From NCBI GenBank assembly GCA_947589305.1, contig CANQAP010000003.1, positions 124,001-188,000 on the forward strand: a stretch of 64,000 bases of DNA, read 5' to 3'. The DNA comes from an uncultured Lachnospiraceae bacterium (GTDB lineage: Bacteria > Bacillota > Clostridia > Lachnospirales > Lachnospiraceae). Under the pieces are notes generated by a model. The model had not been told where the DNA came from. It worked only from the letters and a program-made list of their open reading frames with translations, and did not search any database. The translations under genes were made by a program, and so were the position numbers. This document shows, in pieces, positions 26,192-33,867 of this stretch. The stretch's first letter is position 1. Each line of letters begins with the position of its first letter.

Positions 26192-27724
26192 ATGACAAAT
26201 ATCACCGGAGCGGAAGCGCCTATTGAAAAATATGCCGGTATCTTAGCGCATCCGACATCTTTTCCAAGTCCCTACGGCATTGGCGATCTGGGAGACGGCG
26301 CTTACCGGTTTATTGATTTTCTTGCACAATCCGGATTGAATCTATGGCAGGTACTGCCGCTAGGGCATACCGGTTTCGGAGATTCTCCCTATCAGCCGTT
26401 TTCATCCTTTGCGGGACAGCCGCTGATCATCAGCATCGATTTTTTGAAGCGCATTCATCTCTTATATGACAGTGATTTCAATGATATGCCGGCTTGGAAC
26501 CCGATCAAAGTTGATTACGGAACCTTAATTGATTTTAAGACTTCTCTTTTACATTTGGCATATAAACGTTTTTCGGATGACGGCATAGACGACGCATTTA
26601 CCGGCGATGCGGATCTCATGCAGCAATATCAGTTCTTTTGCGAGAACACTCCTTGGCTGGAAGATTACGCTCTGTTTATGGCGGGAAAAGACTATCATGA
26701 TGGCATGCCTTGGTACATGTGGGAAGACTCTTTAAAGAAACCCACAACGAAGCAGCGCGCCGCATGGATACAAAAACTGGAGCCGGAAATGGGATATTAT
26801 AAATTTATCCAGTTTTTATTCCACCATGACTGGTTTGCCCTAAAAGAATATGCCAATGAACGCGGCATTAAGATCGTTGGCGATATCCCTATCTTTGTGG
26901 CGTGGGACAGCGTGGACGTATGGCGTAACCCGAGTCTATTTAAATTGGATTCCAAAGGATATCCGACCGTGGTTGCCGGCGTACCGCCAGACTACTTCAG
27001 TGCCACGGGACAGCTTTGGGGCAATCCGCTTTATAACTGGAAAAACCATACAAAGACGGGATATCAATGGTGGATCAACCGTATCAAATATCAACTGACC
27101 TTAACGGATTTTCTGCGTATTGACCACTTCCGCGGTTTTGATAAATATTGGGCAGTTCCATACGGAGACGAAACAGCCGTCAACGGCAAATGGGAATCGG
27201 CACCGGGCGTGAATTTCTTTACTACGTTGGAAGCCACCTTGGGATATAACCTGCCGATCATAGCGGAAGACTTAGGCGAGATCGATCATTCGGTCGTGGA
27301 ACTTCGGGATAAATTCAGTCTGCCGGGAATGAAGATCTTACAGTTTGCTTTCGAAAACCCGGAAGAAAATGATTTCCTCCCGCATAACTTCACCAGAAAC
27401 TGTGTCTGCTATACCGGTACGCATGACAACGATACAACGCTTGGATGGTATCAAAAAGCCTTTGAGGCTTCGAAAGATAAATTGCGTCGTTACTACAGTA
27501 CCGACGGAAGCGATATCTGCTGGGTCATGATCCGCTCCTGCTTTTCGTCCGTTGCAAACATGGCGATCGTCCCTATGCAGGATGTCTTATGCTTGGATTC
27601 ATGGGCAAGATTGAACACGCCGGGCGTAGCGGACGGAAACTGGAGCTGGCGGTTTACGGATGAAGATCTGAACCGCAAACTGGCAGAACGTCTATTTGAA
27701 ACCGCCAAATTGTATGGCAGATAG
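26192..27724 (+). CDS. malQ: 4-alpha-glucanotransferase (GH77)
   Basis: The cytosolic enzyme transfers alpha-1,4-glucan segments between maltodextrins, making chains that glycogen phosphorylase can use. The 510-residue length is typical of bacterial amylomaltase. Landmarks are LAHPTSFPSPYGIGDLG, LPLGHTGFGDSPYQPFSSFA, the nucleophile region FLRIDHFRGF, IIAEDLGEI with the acid/base Glu, and YTGTHDNDT. AGAGGAGG precedes the ATG. It is followed closely by plsC and an unknown gene, giving a mixed operon of carbohydrate and lipid genes. Confidence 0.95.
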   Translation: MTNITGAEAPIEKYAGILAHPTSFPSPYGIGDLGDGAYRFIDFLAQSGLNLWQVLPLGHTGFGDSPYQPFSSFAGQPLIISIDFLKRIHLLYDSDFNDMPAWNPIKVDYGTLIDFKTSLLHLAYKRFSDDGIDDAFTGDADLMQQYQFFCENTPWLEDYALFMAGKDYHDGMPWYMWEDSLKKPTTKQRAAWIQKLEPEMGYYKFIQFLFHHDWFALKEYANERGIKIVGDIPIFVAWDSVDVWRNPSLFKLDSKGYPTVVAGVPPDYFSATGQLWGNPLYNWKNHTKTGYQWWINRIKYQLTLTDFLRIDHFRGFDKYWAVPYGDETAVNGKWESAPGVNFFTTLEATLGYNLPIIAEDLGEIDHSVVELRDKFSLPGMKILQFAFENPEENDFLPHNFTRNCVCYTGTHDNDTTLGWYQKAFEASKDKLRRYYSTDGSDICWVMIRSCFSSVANMAIVPMQDVLCLDSWARLNTPGVADGNWSWRFTDEDLNRKLAERLFETAKLYGR

Positions 27725-27733
27725 GAGGCAGGC

Positions 27734-28525
27734 ATGAAAACGAACTTGAGAACGGTACTGACCCTGTTGTTCGTCGCACTTTTTTTGGTGCTTTCCATGC
27801 CACTGCACTTGGTACTATGGCTGATCGGGAAAAAGCATCCTTTAAAAAAGTATCGGGCTTCCTATCAGGTGATACGCTGGGCGTTTTCCTGTGTCTTGGG
27901 GATTGCGGGAGTCCGATGCCATGTGATTGGCGCCGAACATATCCCTCAGGATACGCCGGTATTATTCGTCAGCAATCACCGGAGCAATCTGGATATTCTG
28001 CTGATACAGACCACGGCAGGCGTTCCGATTGGGTTTGTAGCGAAGACGGAATTAAAAAAAGTACCGCTTTTGGGACTTTGGATGGATGATATCGGATGCG
28101 TGTTCCTAGACCGCGCCAATATCAAATCCGCCGTCAAAAGCATCGCCGACGGCGCGGAACATATTGCAGCCGGATGCTCCATGTCCATCTGCCCGGAGGG
28201 TACGCGCAGTCACGGAGCCGACATGCTGGAATTCAAAGACGGCAGTCTGAAAATGGCGACCAAGGCAAATGTACCGGTCATACCGACGGCTGTCCTTGGA
28301 ACCGATGACTGTCTCGAAAACAACGAGGGGATCAAAATCACCAAAGGCACCGTTACCGTCGTTTACGGAGAACCTCTGAACATCCGCGATTTAGAACCGG
28401 AACAAAAAAAGCACCTCGGCGCCTATACACAAACCTTTGTAAAAGAATTATATGATACACATTTGGCAGAACACCTTGCCATGAACCAAAAAGCAGAAAG
28501 TCAAAAGAAGGAGGGAACCCTATGA
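27734..28525 (+). CDS. plsC: 1-acyl-sn-glycerol-3-phosphate acyltransferase
   Basis: The 263-residue membrane-associated enzyme makes phosphatidic acid from lysophosphatidic acid. An N-terminal hydrophobic segment (LLFVALFLVLSMPLHLVLWL) is followed by the catalytic NHRSNLD (HX4D), the VFLDR region, and CPEGTRS in the glycerophosphate-binding motif, then NVPVIPTAVLG. AGGAGG precedes the ATG. It starts 9 bases after malQ and overlaps the next gene by ATGA, so it is probably in the malQ transcript. Confidence 0.92.
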   Translation: MKTNLRTVLTLLFVALFLVLSMPLHLVLWLIGKKHPLKKYRASYQVIRWAFSCVLGIAGVRCHVIGAEHIPQDTPVLFVSNHRSNLDILLIQTTAGVPIGFVAKTELKKVPLLGLWMDDIGCVFLDRANIKSAVKSIADGAEHIAAGCSMSICPEGTRSHGADMLEFKDGSLKMATKANVPVIPTAVLGTDDCLENNEGIKITKGTVTVVYGEPLNIRDLEPEQKKHLGAYTQTFVKELYDTHLAEHLAMNQKAESQKKEGTL

Positions 28526-29076
28526 GTCCTTGGATGATTATAGTCATCGTACTTGCAGTTGTCATCATCGGAATGATCGTGTTAAATATCATCGGACAAA
28601 AGATGCAGAAAAAACAGATGGCGCAACGGGAACAGATGGCGGAAGCCGCACAGCCGGTCACTATGCTGATCATTGACAAAAAGATCATGAAAATGAAGGA
28701 TGCAAAACTCCCGAAAGTCGTAATGGATCAAACGCCGAAGCGTTATCAAAACGCAAAATTACCGGTCGTAAAAGCCAAAGTCGGTCCGCAGATCCTGTCG
28801 TTGATCGCTGACGATGCCATTTTTGATGAATTGCCGACCAAAGGAGAAGTCAAAGCCATGGTCAGCGGCATTTATATCGTCAGCGTCAAAAATATCCGCG
28901 GCAAGATGGAAGCCGCCGATGAGAAGCAAAAGAAAAGTCTGGGCGCAAAACTGCGCAAGAAACAAACTGAATATCAGAAATTAATCGCAGAAGAAGAAAA
29001 AAACAAAGAGATCGAAAAAGCTGCCAAAGCCCGTGCCAAGGCACAGAAAGAGGCAGCGAAGAAAATCACAAAATAA
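28522..29076 (+). CDS. Unknown single-pass membrane protein with a Lys/Ala-rich tail
   Basis: The 184-residue protein is not recognised. One N-terminal membrane helix (WMIIVIVLAVVIIGMIVLNII) is followed by a basic helix, then a small folded region that holds the repeated KDAKLPKVV and QNAKLPVVK segments and VGPQILSLIADDAIFDELP. A long charged coiled-coil-like tail rich in Lys, Glu and Ala ends the protein. The cytoplasmic tail could bind nucleic acid or another protein. The start codon overlaps the plsC stop (ATGA), so the two are translationally coupled. Confidence 0.75.
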   Translation: MSPWMIIVIVLAVVIIGMIVLNIIGQKMQKKQMAQREQMAEAAQPVTMLIIDKKIMKMKDAKLPKVVMDQTPKRYQNAKLPVVKAKVGPQILSLIADDAIFDELPTKGEVKAMVSGIYIVSVKNIRGKMEAADEKQKKSLGAKLRKKQTEYQKLIAEEEKNKEIEKAAKARAKAQKEAAKKITK

Positions 29077-29098
29077 TCCACGGTCATCCGCTTCCCAC

Positions 29099-29716
29099 TT
29101 ATATCGGATTTTGGAATACATACATCTTTTCATCCGTGTCTTCCAAATAATTCGGAAGCCGGATGACCCTTTTCTGTTTCCAACACATTTCCCGTATGAT
29201 CTTCATGTAATCCTCCGAAATATAATATAAGATCAATGTCACCACTCTGGAATACTCTTCAATCGAATGGACAATACGCTCCAAGATCGAGGCAAACAGT
29301 TCCGGCGCGACCGGATTAAAGAAATAAAAGATATTATCTTCCTTTGCGATCGGGTAATCTTCCGCGCGCATATGATACAGGTCGATCATAGATTCCCGTT
29401 CTTTGAAGCGTACCGCGTAATAAGCCTTGTTATCTTCGAGCTGCCGGTATAACTGGGCATCATGTTCGATCCCCTTGGTCCTGCAAAGATAATAGTTATT
29501 AAAAAAGAATAATATCCTGCCTTTTCCGCAGCCGAAATCTACGATACAGTCCGTCGGCTTAATATGGAGCTGCTCGCAGGTCACGCTTAACACATCATAT
29601 GGAGTCACTTCATAACGGTTATACGTTTCCGGGATCCCTTCTTCTACCCATTCTTCTTCCTTGGTATCAATTCCCAAAAAGGCATCATACATTCGTTCAT
29701 AATCATATTCGAGCAT
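29099..29716 (-). CDS. SAM-dependent methyltransferase
   Basis: The 205-residue protein has the class I methyltransferase fold: motif I IVDFGCGKGRILFFF binds S-adenosylmethionine, and an acidic residue follows at TKGIEHDAQ. The NIFYFFNPV strand corresponds to the motif IV region. The target is unknown. GGAGGACAAAT precedes the ATG at 29716. It lies 57 bases after the DUF1934 gene, so it may be the last gene of the ddl operon. Its 3' end is 22 bases from the convergent membrane-protein gene. Confidence 0.85.
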   Translation of the reverse strand: MLEYDYERMYDAFLGIDTKEEEWVEEGIPETYNRYEVTPYDVLSVTCEQLHIKPTDCIVDFGCGKGRILFFFNNYYLCRTKGIEHDAQLYRQLEDNKAYYAVRFKERESMIDLYHMRAEDYPIAKEDNIFYFFNPVAPELFASILERIVHSIEEYSRVVTLILYYISEDYMKIIREMCWKQKRVIRLPNYLEDTDEKMYVFQNPI

Positions 29717-29773
29717 AGATTTGTCCTCCGTTTCTACGCATTCCCGCTCCGGCAGCGCCTGTTCATGTTCGTC

Positions 29774-30193
29774 CTACTTTTGTATCACGTGGATCCGCAC
29801 TTCGTTTTCTATCGAATACGCAAACTGAATATCCATATAATATTTAATATAAATATCTATGGACTGCTCCTGCTCTGTCATTCGATAGGCGGTAGTCGTG
29901 ACATTCACGTTCAATGGTCCTGCCGTCGTCGTATAGTACGTGGAGATACTCTCTTGCGGTTGAAACAGGAAATGTGTATTGACCGCTCCCTTTTTTGTGA
30001 TCTCAAAAAAATTTTCATCAAACCGGATCGTATTTTTGACCATTGCCTGCTCATCTTCCGGCATCTCATAAAATATGATGAAATGGCGTCCGTTGCGTTT
30101 ATAATAATCCGCTACGGTTACGATCTCAATTTTATCGCCATCCGCATCCTTGAATTGATTCCCAGTAATGGATACTAAGACCTGCTTTGCCAT
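29774..30193 (-). CDS. DUF1934-family (YwiB-like) beta-barrel protein
   Basis: The 139-residue cytosolic protein matches the DUF1934 family, which has a lipocalin-like barrel. The pattern is VLVSITGNQFKD, a long strand FIIFYEMPEDEQ, TIRFDENFFEITKKGAVN, and closing strands ending VRIHVIQ. Its function is unknown. In Firmicutes it is often found beside cell-wall genes or argS. Here it follows murI by about 35 bases and is likely in the ddl-murI operon. AGAGG precedes the ATG. Confidence 0.85.
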   Translation of the reverse strand: MAKQVLVSITGNQFKDADGDKIEIVTVADYYKRNGRHFIIFYEMPEDEQAMVKNTIRFDENFFEITKKGAVNTHFLFQPQESISTYYTTTAGPLNVNVTTTAYRMTEQEQSIDIYIKYYMDIQFAYSIENEVRIHVIQK

Positions 30194-30228
30194 ATCTACC
30201 TCTTTATCCCTTCGTTGTCATCCGTCAA

Positions 30229-31038
30229 TCAATAACTTTCAATGTCAATTACAGTCGCCTGATCCACATGGCAGGGCAGCACTCGAGCTGCAAAAGAACT
30301 GAACTTTTCCACGCCGTCGCTGACATAATATTCATACTGCGCCATTTCTCCGGATTTATTCAAGATATTTTGCTCTGCCAGCATCTGTTTTAAGCTCTTC
30401 GCCGTCTCGTATGCGGGATTGATCAAGGTCACTTCTTGTCCCATATATCTCGCGATCGCATTTCGGATCAGCGGATAATGCGTACATCCCAAAATCAAGG
30501 AATCGATTCCATATTCTTTGAATTCATGCAGATACCGTTCAATGACATCATCCGTAATCCGATCTTCCAACAATCCTTCTTCCACCAGCGGAACAAACAG
30601 CGGACAGGCTCTGGATACTACGGTAATATCGGAATGGATCTTGCGGAGATATTTTGCATAGATACCGCTTTTGATCGTACTTTCGGTTCCGATAATTCCG
30701 ATCACATTTGTTTTGGTACTTTCCGCCGCCATTTTCGCTCCCGGTTCCACCACGCCGATCACCGGCACCGTCAATTCCTGTTCGATCTCATCCAAAGCCA
30801 GCGCACTTGCCGTATTACAGGCAACCACGATCGCCTTCACTTCCTTTTGCTGGAGAAAGTGAACAATCTGTCTTGCATATTTCAATACTGTTTTTTTCGA
30901 TTTGGAACCATACGGCACTCTGGCTGTATCGCCAAAATATACCATATTTTCTTCCGGCAACTGCCGCATGATCTCTTTTACCACTGTCAATCCGCCCACT
31001 CCGGAATCAAATACCCCGATCGGTGCCTGTGTATTCAT
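30229..31038 (-). CDS. murI: Glutamate racemase
   Basis: The enzyme converts L-glutamate to D-glutamate for the peptidoglycan stem peptide. The 269-residue protein has both catalytic Cys regions, VACNTASA and LGCTHYPL, together with GVFDSGVGGLTV at the N-terminus and GDTARVPYG. The ATG at 31038 sits 6 bases after AGGAG; the ATG at 31044 would touch the ribosome binding site. The gene starts 10 bases after the ddl stop, so the two D-amino-acid enzymes are in one operon. Confidence 0.95.
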   Translation of the reverse strand: MNTQAPIGVFDSGVGGLTVVKEIMRQLPEENMVYFGDTARVPYGSKSKKTVLKYARQIVHFLQQKEVKAIVVACNTASALALDEIEQELTVPVIGVVEPGAKMAAESTKTNVIGIIGTESTIKSGIYAKYLRKIHSDITVVSRACPLFVPLVEEGLLEDRITDDVIERYLHEFKEYGIDSLILGCTHYPLIRNAIARYMGQEVTLINPAYETAKSLKQMLAEQNILNKSGEMAQYEYYVSDGVEKFSSFAARVLPCHVDQATVIDIESY

Positions 31039-31047
31039 CTGCATCTC

Positions 31048-32106
31048 CTACCTTTTCCTCTCATACGCCAATGTGATTAATTTTGCCACCAGCGATTCTA
31101 TATCCCATCCTTGCGCTTTCCAAAGCATCGGATACATACTGATTCCGGTAAAGCCCGGTAATGTATTGATCTCATTAAAAACGACCCGATTGGTATCCTG
31201 TTCCAAGAAAAAGTCTACCCGTGACAATCCAAATCCGTCTAACGCTTTGAAAATCGTAACCGCCGCCTGACGAATCTCTTCTTCTTTTCCGGCAGGCAGT
31301 TCCGGTCCGATGATCGTCTTGGAAGCGGCGTCATTATATTTTGCGTCATAATCATAAAACTCTGCCGCCGCCAGAATCTCACCGACGCCGGAAGCAGAAA
31401 CTTCTGCTCCGCCCAAAACCGCACACTCTAATTCGCGTCCGATAATGGTCTCCTCCACGAGCATCTTCACGTCATGCTTTGCCGCTTCTAGCAGTGCAGG
31501 TCCGAGTTCCGTTCGGTTATGTACTTTGGAAATGCCTTTGGAAGAACCGGCATTGGAAGGTTTTACAAATACCGGATACGTCAGTTCCCGCTCGATCTTT
31601 GCTTCGGCTTTTTCCATATCCTGAAGCTCTGATTTCATAATCGGAACATACTTTGCCTGCGCGATCCCTAAGGTATCCACCACGATCTTCGCATATAATT
31701 TATCCATTCCCAATGCGGAAGCGATCACGCCGCAGCCGACATACGGAATATTTGCCAGTTCCAGTAAGCCCTGTACGGTTCCGTCTTCTCCGTAAAGACC
31801 GTGCAATACAGGAAATACCACGTCTACGGATATCGTCCGCACGCCGTCCGCCCCCATGCAGATGATTTCTTTCCCTACCGCATCCGGAGAGATAACGGCG
31901 GTAGTCGTGCTATCCTTCCATGTACCGCTGCTCACATCTTCCGTCGTGGGAACATACAGCCAACGTCCCTCTTTCGTGATCCCGATCCTGACAATCTCAT
32001 ACTCCTTTGTGTTGATCGCATTCATAATAGTAACTGCAGAGACACATGACACCTCATGCTCTGAAGACTGTCCGCCAAATAGTACGGCTATGGTTTTCCG
32101 ATTCAT
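31048..32106 (-). CDS. ddl: D-alanine--D-alanine ligase
   Basis: The ATP-grasp enzyme joins two D-Ala for peptidoglycan. The 352-residue protein begins with VLFGGQSSEHEVSC, and contains VFPVLHGLYGEDGTVQG, VKPSNAGSSKGIS for ATP binding, and the metal-binding VDFFLEQD and FNEINTLPGFT. The ATG at 32106 has AGAAGGA at good spacing; the longer frame to 32190 runs past the promoter candidate. It is the first gene of ddl-murI-DUF1934 and divergent from the lar operon. Confidence 0.95.
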   Translation of the reverse strand: MNRKTIAVLFGGQSSEHEVSCVSAVTIMNAINTKEYEIVRIGITKEGRWLYVPTTEDVSSGTWKDSTTTAVISPDAVGKEIICMGADGVRTISVDVVFPVLHGLYGEDGTVQGLLELANIPYVGCGVIASALGMDKLYAKIVVDTLGIAQAKYVPIMKSELQDMEKAEAKIERELTYPVFVKPSNAGSSKGISKVHNRTELGPALLEAAKHDVKMLVEETIIGRELECAVLGGAEVSASGVGEILAAAEFYDYDAKYNDAASKTIIGPELPAGKEEEIRQAAVTIFKALDGFGLSRVDFFLEQDTNRVVFNEINTLPGFTGISMYPMLWKAQGWDIESLVAKLITLAYERKR

Positions 32107-32171
32107 GCGTAATATCCTTCTTTCGTTTTCTATCATTGTATTCCTATGTCTGCCAAAGTTGAACCATAAAT

Positions 32172-32200
32172 AAGATACCATATCCTTCAAGGGATGTAAA
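32172..32200 (-). promoter_or_regulatory. Promoter for the ddl-murI operon
   Basis: On the minus strand TTTACA and TATCTT are separated by 17 bases, about 66 bases before the ddl ATG. Confidence 0.5.
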
Positions 32201-32214
32201 GAATGGTAAATTTC

Positions 32215-32243
32215 TTGAAAATATATCTGTAATATGCGATAAT
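32215..32243 (+). promoter_or_regulatory. Promoter for the lar operon
   Basis: TTGAAA and GATAAT are separated by 17 bases, and TG lies one base before the -10 (TGCGATAAT). The leader to the ATG at 32312 is about 62 bases and contains a small GCATG/CATGC hairpin. Confidence 0.65.
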
Positions 32244-32311
32244 ATGACCAGAATTCATTTCATTTAAGCATGATGACCATGCAGGATTATTTTTTATGAG
32301 GAGGATTAACA

Positions 32312-32716
32312 ATGGCTTGTTTTATCGTACCGGTTGCTGAAGCAGTGATTACCAGTATTGCATTGAAAACCATGCACACAGAAGAAACCGCATCCACTAC
32401 GGATTCTCAGGAAACATCTGATGGAGCCTTGACACCGCATATTCCGTTTAAGAAAAAGCTCGGGTGGCTTTCCAATATGCTATGGGGAGGTTCTGCCCTG
32501 CTTGCGTTTGAACATTTATGGCATGGCGAGATCGTACCTTGGTTTCCGTTCCTGACTGCCGCTTCCAATCTGCAAGATACCATGGCGATGCTTCAGGAAA
32601 TGGCAACTACCGGAGTGACCATGGCAGGGATGGTGACCGGAATATGGCTGGTTATCGTCGGAATTACTTCCGTTATGGAAAAGCGGGAACTGAACCTGCG
32701 GTCTGCCGCAAAATAA
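32312..32716 (+). CDS. Unrecognised membrane protein, first gene of the lar operon
   Basis: The 134-residue protein is not recognised. It starts with a hydrophobic segment (ACFIVPVAEAVITSIAL) without a cleavage site and has a polar loop rich in Thr and Ser. Further hydrophobic stretches follow at NMLWGGSALLAFEHLWHGEI and VTMAGMVTGIWLVIVGIT, ending in a basic tail. Two His lie at a predicted membrane face (EHLWHGE). AGGAGG precedes the ATG. It is followed after 13 bases by a second small membrane protein and then larB-larC, so a role in nickel supply or lactate metabolism is possible but is only inferred from position. Confidence 0.75.
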   Translation: MACFIVPVAEAVITSIALKTMHTEETASTTDSQETSDGALTPHIPFKKKLGWLSNMLWGGSALLAFEHLWHGEIVPWFPFLTAASNLQDTMAMLQEMATTGVTMAGMVTGIWLVIVGITSVMEKRELNLRSAAK

Positions 32717-32729
32717 GAGGTGCATGCTG

Positions 32730-33047
32730 ATGACGTTACTGACTACTGTTTTTGCCGCTATTATCAGCACGATCGTCTGGTATCTGAACACATCCCGCAG
32801 GGAACTAAAACTCAGCGTGCTGTGCTTCACATACTGGGGTGCTTCGATCATGTGGTTTGTAGACGCTGTATTTGAGTACATAAGACTGCGGGAAGCGTTT
32901 TTTACCCCTGCGCCGGCGGATGTATTGAACGACCTGTGTTTAGGCTTATCGGCTGTTGCGCTCGGTTTGATCATTTGGCTGGCAGTCCTTTTGATACACG
33001 ACCCAAAAGGGGTCATCCGAAATGCTCTTTTTCAAAAAAAGGATTGA
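32730..33047 (+). CDS. Unrecognised small membrane protein, second gene of the lar operon
   Basis: The 105-residue protein is not recognised. It shows three membrane segments: LTTVFAAIISTIVWYL, then SVLCFTYWGASIMWFVDAVF and LCLGLSAVALGLIIWLAVLL, with a short cytoplasmic tail containing HDPKG. The ATG at 32730 gives 9-base spacing from AGAGG, while the ATG at 32724 is too close. The gene ends just before a hairpin with a T run that separates it from larB. It may form a complex with the preceding membrane protein. Confidence 0.72.
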   Translation: MTLLTTVFAAIISTIVWYLNTSRRELKLSVLCFTYWGASIMWFVDAVFEYIRLREAFFTPAPADVLNDLCLGLSAVALGLIIWLAVLLIHDPKGVIRNALFQKKD

Positions 33048-33050
33048 TCA

Positions 33051-33083
33051 AAAACGGCTCTGCCGATCGGCGAGCCGTTTTTA
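33051..33083 (+). terminator. Terminator inside the lar operon, before larB
   Basis: Perfect 10-base arms (AAAACGGCTC / GAGCCGTTTT) are followed by TTTTTA. It lies 4 bases after the second membrane-protein gene and only about 29 bases before larB. Confidence 0.8.
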
Positions 33084-33111
33084 GATATCAGATCCGGTTG
33101 GGAGGTTTGCC

Positions 33112-33867
33112 ATGAAACATATGACGAAAACAATTCTCGAAGCGGTACAGCGCGGGGAGATGACAGTCGATGAAGCCTTGCTGAAGCTCAAGACGGAGCC
33201 TTATCGGGATATCGGATATGCCAAAGTCGATCTGCACCGCCCGATACGACAGGGAGCCGCGGAAGTCATTTACGGCGCCGGAAAAACACCGGAACAGATT
33301 TCCGGTATTGTGCAGACCATGGCCGATCAAGGGCAGGAACCCATCCTGATCACGCGCCTTTCACCAGAATCCGCGGCTCAAATCGGAACCCGGTTTCCCC
33401 TTTCCTATCATGCCGATGCCAAGATCGGTATAATCGGAACCCTTCCCGAGCCAAACGGCATCGGCAAGATCGTGGTGGCAACCGGAGGCACAAGCGATAT
33501 TCCGATAGCGGAAGAAGCCGCTTTGACTGCAACCGCTCTCGGCAACGAAGTCATCCGCTTATATGACGTAGGCGTTGCCGGTGTCCACCGGCTCCTATCG
33601 CAAATGGATGTTCTCATGGAGGCAAGCGTTGTGATCGCCATTGCCGGCATGGAAGGCGCACTCGCAAGTGTGATCGGCGGACTCGTTGATTGTCCCGTTA
33701 TCGCCGTCCCGACCAGCGTCGGTTACGGTGCTTCTTTTCAGGGTTTATCCGCACTGTTATCCATGCTGAATTCCTGTGCCAGCGGCGTATCGGTCGTCAA
33801 TATCGATAACGGATTCGGCGCCGGATATTTTGCAAGTATGATCAATCATATGGAGGGAAAATCATGA
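33112..33867 (+). CDS. larB: LarB, pyridinium-3,5-biscarboxylate mononucleotide synthase
   Basis: LarB carboxylates nicotinic acid adenine dinucleotide and splits off AMP, the first step of nickel-pincer nucleotide synthesis. The 251-residue protein has the N-terminal LarB-specific part (DEALLKLKTEPY, the DLHRPIRQG strand) and a PurE-like C-terminal domain with VVATGGTSDIPIAEEAALTA, DVGVAGVHRLL and PTSVGYGASFQG. GGGAGG precedes the ATG. The stop overlaps the larC ATG by 4 bases (ATGA), so translation is coupled. LarE and the nickel enzyme LarA are not in the window. Confidence 0.93.
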   Translation: MKHMTKTILEAVQRGEMTVDEALLKLKTEPYRDIGYAKVDLHRPIRQGAAEVIYGAGKTPEQISGIVQTMADQGQEPILITRLSPESAAQIGTRFPLSYHADAKIGIIGTLPEPNGIGKIVVATGGTSDIPIAEEAALTATALGNEVIRLYDVGVAGVHRLLSQMDVLMEASVVIAIAGMEGALASVIGGLVDCPVIAVPTSVGYGASFQGLSALLSMLNSCASGVSVVNIDNGFGAGYFASMINHMEGKS

